38,610 nucleotides of DNA from CAYZXT01 sp964482515 (GTDB taxonomy: Bacteria; Elusimicrobiota; Elusimicrobia; FEN-1173): the NCBI GenBank assembly GCA_964482515.1, contig CAYZXT010000023.1, positions 1 to 38,610 on the forward strand. Reading direction: 5' to 3'. Positions 28,001 through 37,000 of the stretch are shown in pieces (position 1 is the first letter of the stretch; each line of letters starts with the position of its first letter). The translations under genes and the position numbers were made by a program. The notes beneath the pieces are model-generated. The model was not told where the DNA came from. It did not search any database and saw only the letters and a program-made list of their open reading frames with translations.

Positions 28001-31000
28001 TCCTGGGCTCTCCGGTCCGGCCGGCGGACGACCTTGCCAAGACGGTCGCCATCAAGCCCGATTACGACGGCGAGATGCACTCGGTGACGACCGATGCCTT
28101 CGGCAACGTCACGAAGACGGACACTTTCCAGAAATTCGTCATCATCGCGGGTCAGGCCAAAATGGATTACGTGACGACCCGCTCCGAGTCCCGCTCCATG
28201 GACGGGACCGTGACCGTGACGGATCCGTATACGATGAAATATTATTACAAACAGGATACCCCGGCGAACCGCGCCAACGGCGAGGTCGGCCATCTGGAGA
28301 GCGCGATGCTGGCGGCGCAGACGTTCATCGGTAAAATACTGCCTGCGGTTGGACGGGATATCCTTCCCGACAACATCGTCTGGAGACCCGGGCGGATGCA
28401 TTCCGTCAGCACGGATTCCTTCGGCAATGTCACCGATTCATGGTCTACTCAGGAATATGTCGTCATCGCCAATCAGGCCAAGATCAAGACCGTCACAAAC
28501 TCATCGCGTTCGGTCTCCACAGACGGTTCCGTGACGGTCACCGACCCCTACACGGTTTCCTACTCCTATAATCCCGACGATGACGCGCATAGGGCGGCCA
28601 AGGACGTCGGGTCGTTGACCGGGACGGTCCTCCTCGGGACGCTCCTGGGAGGGGCCGACAAGAAACTTCTGGCCCGGGGGGAATACGACGGCCAGGTCCA
28701 CTCCACCACCACGGATTACTTCGGCAGCGTCACCCGCTCCCTTTCCAGGCAAACGTTCACCACGATCGCCGGACAGAGCAAGATGTCGTCCGTGACAACG
28801 ACGTCCACGACGCAGTCCATCGATGGCAGCGTCAGCGTCACCGATCCTTACACTGTCGACTACCAATACAACGAATATTCCGATTACAACCGCGACAACA
28901 AAACGGTCGGGCTGCTTGCCTCCGCCGCTCTGCAGGGCGAAATCCATTCCGCCACCACGGACTCCTTCGGCAACAAGACGGATTCCTGGGCCAAACAGAC
29001 TTTTATTGTGATCGCCGGGCAGGCCAAGATGTCTGCGGTAACGTCGCGTTCCCACTCCGATTCCATTGACGGAACGGTGTCCGACACCGATCCCTATACC
29101 ATCTCCTACACGTATTACGAGGACACTCCGGAAAACCGCGAGAAGGAATTGGTGGGAAAACTTATCGCGGCCGAACTGAATGGAAGCATCCATACCCTGA
29201 CCACCGATCCTTACGGAAACGAAACGAACACCTATTCCACACAGAAGTTCATCACCATCGCCGGCCAGGCCAAAATGAGCAGCGTCACGACGAGTTCCAG
29301 GACGGATTCAACGGACGGTTCCGTGTCGATCACCGATCCGTACACCGTCACCTATTCTTACAACGCCGATACCGACAAGCACCGCGAGGCCGGTTTGGTC
29401 GGTCACCTCAATGCTTCCGAGATGACGGCCATCGGCCCGGATGGTAAACAGCCGTACGGCGTGCACACCCGCGCCACGGACGCCTTCGGGAGCGTAACGG
29501 ACTCCTGGTCCATGCAGACCTTCGTGGTCGTGGCGGGCGTCGCGAAGATGTCATCGGTGACGTCCTGGTCCCATTCCGTGAGCGCGGACGGCACCGTGTC
29601 CGACACCGAGGCCTACACGATCGAATACTATTACAACGGCGAGAACGGCGATTGGAAGAAATATATCAACTCCCAGGACATGACGAAGAGCACCGTCGGC
29701 CATCTCTCCGGCGTAAGTCCGAGCGTCACCGTGGTTTCCCATACGGTTGACGGTTTCGGCAACGTGACGGATTCCGTGACCGTGCAGCATTTCGCCGTTC
29801 ACGTGCCGACGGGCCAGGCGAAAATGATGAGAACCACAAGCAGCTCCGTCACGCTCGGGGTGGACGGTTCCCGGACGGTGAACGATCCCTATACGACCAT
29901 TTATACATATGACGACGCCGGAAGGCTGATTTCGGTGGGGTTGCAGAAATCGTTGACCCGGACGGAACGGGCCGTGATCCGCCAGGGCGACCTTCCCGGG
30001 ATATTGGGCGTGAGAGGGGAAGTGCGGTCCTTCGAAGTTAAAGACGGCAGGATCGTTTTTTCCATGGCCCTCTCTGACGGAAAAACGATGGAGGGAAGCA
30101 TCGGTTTCTCTCCCCGGATCGGCTATGCGGACGGGACTTCATCCGAGGGGTTGGACATCCGCACGACGGTGAAGGACGCCCAGGGCACGACCACGCGGGA
30201 ATGGGACCTCGTCTATCATTTTGATTCCAGCGATAAGCTGACCAGCGTTACCGGGAAAGACAATACCGAAACCGTCGATTCCCTCGGTCAAACGACGCGG
30301 TCATGGTCCCAACAGGACTTCCTGTATTCCGACGGAAAACTGAGCGGAGGAACTGTGCGGCTTGCCTCGGCGCAGACCTCCACGGACGGCGCCACGACCA
30401 TCACTGATCCCATGCTTTTCAAGTATTCCTACGCCGAAAAGGGGAGACCGGCGGTGGAGTTGGTCAAGAACTACCGCGCGCCAAGCGGCGTGTACTACGC
30501 CATCCACTCCACGACGGTCGACGCTTTCGGCAACGTGAGCGAGAGCTGGACCAACCAGACCTTTACGGTGATCGCCGGACAGGCCAAGATGGTGAGCAGC
30601 ACCACCGAATCGAAGTCCTTGTCCGTGGACGGGTCCACCACCGTCACGGACGCCTACACCACCAGCTACACCTATAACGGGGACACCGTAGAGAACCGCA
30701 AGGCCAAGGTGGTCGGGCATTTGACCAAAGCCGAAATCACCTCGTCCCTGGTCCAAAGGTTCAAGGATTTCAGCGGAGGCCTGGTTTCCGGCCATTACCC
30801 GATACGCAGCATGACCACCGATGCGTTCGGCAACGTAACGACCTCCCTTTCGGCGCAGACCTTCGAGATCGTCAACAACCAGGCGAAGCTTTCCACCGTG
30901 ACGACTACGTCACGCACCGAGAACACCGACTCGTCCGTCACCGTCACATCCCCTTACACCACCAGTTACACCTATGAAAAAGAGAAGCCCGGCCAGATCG

Positions 31001-34000
31001 GCTGGCTGACGGGCGCCGAGATCACCTCCGGTTTGGTTCGAGGCTTTACGGGTTTCGACGGGCGGCGGGTGCGGGAGGGGTACAACATTCAATCCGTCAC
31101 TGTCGACGCGTGGGGCGGCCAGACCACGGCCTTGTCCCGACAGCAATTCATCATTGTCGGCAACCAGGCAAAGCTTGACCGGGTCACCACGGCCTCCCAC
31201 ACCAGCGGCGTGGACGGCACCGTCACCGTCACCGACCCCTACACCACCAAATACGAGTACTCCAATGATAAGGTTAATCACACGGTGGGGCATCTGCTCT
31301 CCGCGACCATTGAGGGCAACACCAAATGGCCGATCCGCTCGGAGACCCGCGACGCTTTCGGCACGGTGACCAATTCTTATTCACATCAGGAATTCCGCGT
31401 CATCGGCAACGTGGCCAAGATGGTTTCTTCGACGACGAAATCGGACAGCACCTCTACGGACGGGTCCAAGACCGAGACCTTCCCCTACACGACGATTTAC
31501 TCCTACTATGAAGACGATGACGCGGGCGTCAACCGAGGTCTTCGCAGGGTCGGGCTCATGTACGCGGCGGATCTTCAGAGACCCTCCTTTAGTGTGATTC
31601 AAACTTTTATCGCGAGCGATGAGCCGAGGATCGGGAAATTCAGCTATCCGATCCATTCCGTCACGACGGACGCCTTCGGGACGGAGACGCACTCCTGGTC
31701 GGACCAGACGTTCATCGTGATCGCGGGGCAAGCCAAGATGTCCACGAGCACCACCGCGTCGCGTTCAACTTCGGTGGACGGCTCCGTGACCGTGACCGAC
31801 GCCTACACCACGAACTATGAATACGTCTTGGACGAGGACGCAAGCCGCAGAAAGAAAAACGTGGGGTGGCTGTCTCACGCTTTCATCGGGGGGGATTTCC
31901 CGCGCCGGGATTTTGTCCCGATGCCGGGGGTCGTGGACTCCGACCTTGATTCCCTGTCAAAGACGGTCATTCGGCGCGCGCCCTACTATCCCATCCACTC
32001 CCGCACGACGGACGCATTCGGAACGGTGACCGACTCCTGGTCCAACCAGACCTTCACCGTGATCGCCAACCAGGCGAAGCTGGAAACGGTCACCTCGACG
32101 TCCCGGACGGCCAGCATAGACGGCACGGTCACCACGACGGACGCGTACACCACGACGTACACCTATGAGCGGAACGTCCCCGGACAAATCGGATGGCTGA
32201 AGCGCGCCGCGATCACGTCCTCGGCCTGGCCCAATTTCAAGGACCAGGACGGTTACGTCGTTGAGGGGAGCTACCCCATCCGCTCCGTGACCGTTGATGT
32301 GTGGGGGAACACCACCACTTCGTACTCAAGCCAGACTTTCGAGATCATCAACAACCAGGCGAAGATGACCAGCGTCACCACGACCTCCCGGTCCGTGTCG
32401 GTGGACGGTTCCGTCACCGTGACCTATCCCTATACGACGAACTATAACTATGAAAAAAATATCGACGGTCAGATCGGCTGGCTGCTTTCCGCCTCCATAT
32501 CATCGGGCAACCTCGGCAAGTTCAAGGACCAAAACAACAACACGGTGAGCGGGGATTACCAGATCCGTTCCCTCACGGTGGACGCTTTCGGGAACCGCAC
32601 CGTCTCCCTCTCCAGCCAGACTTTTGAAATCATCAACAACCAGGCGAAGCTCACGAGCGTCACCTCCGCCTCGCGGTCGGACTCCATCGACGGATCGGTT
32701 TCCGTCACCTACCCATACACCATGACCTATACGTATGAAAGGGAGAAGATCGGCGAGATCGGCTGGCTGCGTACCGCCCGGGTCTCGTCCACCCTCACGC
32801 CCGACCAACAGGCCGGCATCTCGGCGCCGCTCGTCGGGCCTGCCTACCAGATATACACCTACACCACCGACGCCTTCGGAAATAAAACAATGTCCTATTC
32901 CCACCAGGAGTTCCGGGTGATCAACAACAACGCCAAGATGGTTTCGGTCACCTCGGCGTCCCGCACCGAGGGGGCGGACGGGACCGTCACGGACACGTTC
33001 CCCTATACGATGCTCTACAGGTACATTGAGGACACGCCGGAAAACCGCGCGGCCGGGAAGAGGATCGGGGAGCTTGTCGCTGCCTGGGTCGTCCCCTACG
33101 GCTCCAGGGTTTTGCCCCGCTTCATGGCCGATACGGTCGATGCGGTTTCGGCGTTCCTGGGCTTCTCGACCTATCCCATTCATTCCGAAACAACCGACGC
33201 GTTCGGCAACTTCACGACCTCCGATTCAAGCCAGACGTTCATCGTGATCGCGGGCCAAGCGAAGCTTTCGACGGTGACGAGCAAGTCCGAAAGCGTTTCC
33301 GTGGATGGCTCCAAGACGCTGACAAAGCCCTACACAATCCAATATTTTTACAACGCTCATAACGACTTGAACGTCACGAATAAGGTGGTCGGCCTGATGA
33401 GCTCGGCCGTGCTGCTTGGCACGTTGACGAACGGCGTTTATGACGGCACGATCCACTCTTTCATGGTCGACGCGTTTCGAAATGAAACGACTTCCGGCAG
33501 TAAGCAGACCTTCATTATCATCGCGGGACAAGCCAAGCTCGACACAGTCACGAGCTGGTCGCATACCGATAGCATCGACGGTTCGGTGACGGACACCCAG
33601 CCTTACACCATCAAATACACTTACAATCAGAACACCACCTATCATCAATTTACAAAAACCGTTGGCCACCTTGTCGGCGCTCAATTGCTCGGAACGCAAA
33701 CTTGGGTTCCGGGAAAAATTCAGCCGCGCCCCATCCCGCGTCCGATGCCGTACCCCGTTCCCGACAACAAGAAACGGCCTCTTCCCTATCCGTCGGACCC
33801 TAAACGCCGGCCCATGCCCGACTATCCGAGCAACGGCGGTCCCATCTATTTCGCGACCGACCGGATCAGCTCCAATGGCGACCAGATAATTTCCGCCTCG
33901 TCTAACAAAGGCGCGAACAGGGAGTCGGTTGGATCGATGCCATGGGAGAAAGTTCCCGGCGCCGATAACGATCGCGGGATCGTTACACGTCCAGATCCTA

Positions 34001-37000
34001 TCTGGCCGGGTCCTATTAAGCCGGGTCCTATCAGGCCGGATCCGATCATTATTGACCCTATACGCGGGTACTACACTTATGACGGGCAGATCCGCTCCAC
34101 GACGCGGGATTCCTTCGGGAACGTGACGGAAAGTTATTCCACGCAGGCTTTCGCCATCGTCAACGGCCAGGCCAAGATGTCCAGCGTGACGAGCTGGTCC
34201 ACAACGACGGGGGTGGACGGCGCCGTCACCAAGACGGACCCCTACACCGTCGCCTATTCCTACGACAAGCTGGGATTCCTGACGGCGGCCAACCTTGTCG
34301 GGAAGATCCACTCGGTGACCACGGACACCTGGTTCGGCACCACCACCGATTCCTGGACGACCCAGACCTTCGTCATCATCGCCAACCAGGCGAAACTTCA
34401 GAGTGCCGTTACCTGGTCCAAGACCGTCAGCTTGGATGGCACAATCACCGTCACCGACCCGCAGACCACCGTCTATCGCTATGAGGGCGAAGGGCTCTCC
34501 GCCCAAGAGATCAAGGCCATGGCCGCGAAGGTTCTCGCGAACGGCCAGACGCTGAAGATAGGCGCGCTGAAAAGCGCGGAATTGTTGGGCCCGGTCCATT
34601 CCGTCACCACGGATCCTTTTACGCAAACCACCACGGAATCCTGGACCACCCAAACGTTCGTGATCATCGGGAACCAGGCCAGGGTGTCGCAGACCAACAC
34701 CCACTCTGTTTCCAAGTCCGTCGATGGATCCGTGACCGTGACCGATTCCGTGGTCAATTTTAAGTATCACGGGGAGACCGATGAAGACATCCGGCTGAAA
34801 AGGGTCGGCCACTATGAGTCCGCCACGGGCAGCGGTCATTCTGTCACGACGGCAGTGTTGTTTGACACGAACCAAGGCTACGTCACGAAGAGATCGGAAA
34901 CCTATTTTACGCAGACCTATGTGATCCGCGCCAACAAGCCGGTGATCAGCAGCCAGTCCAGCGTGACCATCGACGGGGACCTCCTGAAGAACCCCGAAAT
35001 TCGCGCCATACTGGAAAGCGGCAACTATGACCAGGATGCGTTGAGGGCCATCGTGTCGCGCTACAAGGACGCGAAGGACCCCAACGGTATTTCCAGGCCC
35101 TCCAACGACCATATGTATGTCTCGGGAAGCGTCGTGAAGGACAATAATGGGATTTGGGACGAAACCGTTCCTGGAAACTGGGTCAAGCGGAGCAATTGCA
35201 TCGAGGGGTCGATTTCCTTCAGCAAGGTGGATTACGTCGTTGATAAGGTCGGCCACCAGGTAGGGGCCACGGGGTCCGGTTGGAGCATGAGCCTGTCCAA
35301 AGTCTACAGCGACCCCACGAACGACGGCGGCAAGGGCGGCTGGTCGCAGAAGATCAGTTATTCGTCCTTCACTCAGACATACACCCTGAAGATGGGCAAA
35401 GTCCTGCTCGCCTCTCAGACCACCACCACGGACACGCGCAGTCCCTACGCCACGCCGAACCCGGACGGCTCCTTCAGCGTGCAGGTCCTCACCGTCACCT
35501 ATACCTACGATGCCGTCGGCCATTTGACCGGGGCCAAAGGCACCGGGACGACTTACAGCGACGACCGGGCGGCTTACAAAGCGACGGACAAGGACGCTCC
35601 CAAGGGCGGCGTGACCACCGGCACCATCACCCAGACCTACGTCATCATCAACGGGCAGGCCAAACTGAAGACGTCCACTTCCAAATCCCACACCAACGGG
35701 GCCGATGGCTCCACCTCCAGTTCAACGATGACGACGACCTATAAATACGACGCCCAGGGCCGGCTCACGGGCGCCACGGGTTCCGGCACGTCCAAAAGCA
35801 AAGAGCCCGGTGAAAATGAAACGAACAGCACCATCACGCAGACCTACAAAATTTTTGAGGGCCAGGCTCTTCTGGCGACTTCGACCACCAGAGGGGATGG
35901 AAGCACCGTTACCGTCACCTACAAATATGACAGCGCGGGGCATCTGATCGGGGCCCACGGCAGTGGCACCATCCCGCACGGGACCATTCAGCAGTGGTAC
36001 ATCATCATCAACGGGGAAGCCAAGATTTCAAAAACCAAGACCCACGCCGAGGACTCCGGCACCGACGTCAGCGAGGGGACAAGCAACTGGTCCTACGAAA
36101 CGCAGTACACCGACCCCAAGACAGGCGTCGTCTATACCACGGTCGTGAGCGGCACGACTCATTGGCGCGTTGAAACCGCTTGGTCGTGGTCTTACGATAA
36201 GACGGAAAATTATTCTTACGACGAAAACGGGCGGCTCATCGGTTACAGTGAAAAAGAGGATAAGTCTTCCAATTCCCACGTCGTCAGTTCCTCGTCTTCC
36301 ACCACGATGGTCGCGCACACCACCTCTTCCGACGGAAAAACAAATTATTATGTCGTCAACGGCGCGCTGCAGGCCGGCGGCACCTACAATGGCACGGTCA
36401 TCACCCCCAAGGTGGCGGCCAACATCAACGCGGGCGCCGCGGCCGCCGGCGGGTGGGTGGCCGGGGGATCCATCGGCTTGGGCACGGGCGGGTTCACCGC
36501 CCAGGTTCAGATTTACAGCGTTCAGCTGGCCCCGGGCGGCGCTATTCCCGAGGGCGCCGAAGTGATCGGGGGGCTGACCGTGGGCGGGGGCGCCATTTCA
36601 CAGTCCAGTTTGAACGCCTTGAGCGCCTTCGGCGAACTGATGCGCACCGCCCCCAACATTCCGGCGAACGCGATGGCGGGCTTTCAGGCGAGCTTCAACA
36701 GGGCCGGCCAGAGCCTGATGAATTCGGGAGTCATTAAAGGGGCCTCCATCCAAGTGGGCGGCGTCGTGCCCGTGAGCCCCACCGCGCTTGTGCCGGACGG
36801 GTACACCCCCGAAATGGGCTACGTCACCACCAGCCTCTCGTTGGACTCCAACGGCGCTTCCGTCATCCAATCCTATTCGTTGGACGCCAAGGGCGATCAA
36901 GTGATGTTGTCCATCGCCACCTACAAGAACGGCGCCACGGTCAAAACCGCCTACGAAGGGACCTACATCAAGGACAAAAACGACAACTGGAAATTCGTCG

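Larger units (their letters stand above)
25740..36050 (+). repeat. Array of at least 30 long modules (base period 82 residues) in the giant protein
   Basis: Each module reads roughly: HS-x-TTD-[A/S/Y]-FGN-x-T-x-S-x-S-x-Q-x-F-[V/T]-[I/V]-I-A-[G/N]-QAK, then V-T-x-x-S-x-S-x-S-x-DGS-V-[T/S]-V-TDPYT-x-x-Y-x-Y, then a variable stretch with NR and VG-[H/L]-L. Anchors (codon before QAK) include 25786, 26032, 26290, 26566, 26812, 27058, 27304, 27556, 27841, 28150, 28471, 28771, 29017, 29263, 29536, 29812, 30577, 30877, 31162, 31408, 31726, 32068, 32353, 32638, 32926, 33253, 33526, 34165, 34384, 34672, 35653, 35860 and 36013. Spacing is exactly 246 nt in seven intervals and exactly 285 nt in at least four. 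Extra length goes into the variable stretch after VGHL. Units near 30330 and 34920-35400 are degenerate. The last units return to plain YDxxGRLTGATGSG form, which ties the modules to YD repeats. Confidence 0.88.

Noticed and set aside
33226..35691. An 821-codon open frame on the minus strand, and similar ones at 27367-28401 and 28501-29193
   Set aside because: These are reverse readings of the repeat array. Their apparent internal repeats mirror the plus-strand modules, and they lack plausible starts and families.
25740..36050. Possible CRISPR array because of regular spacing
   Set aside because: The period is 246-340 nt, the repeats are protein-coding with synonymous variation, and no short identical direct repeats are present.
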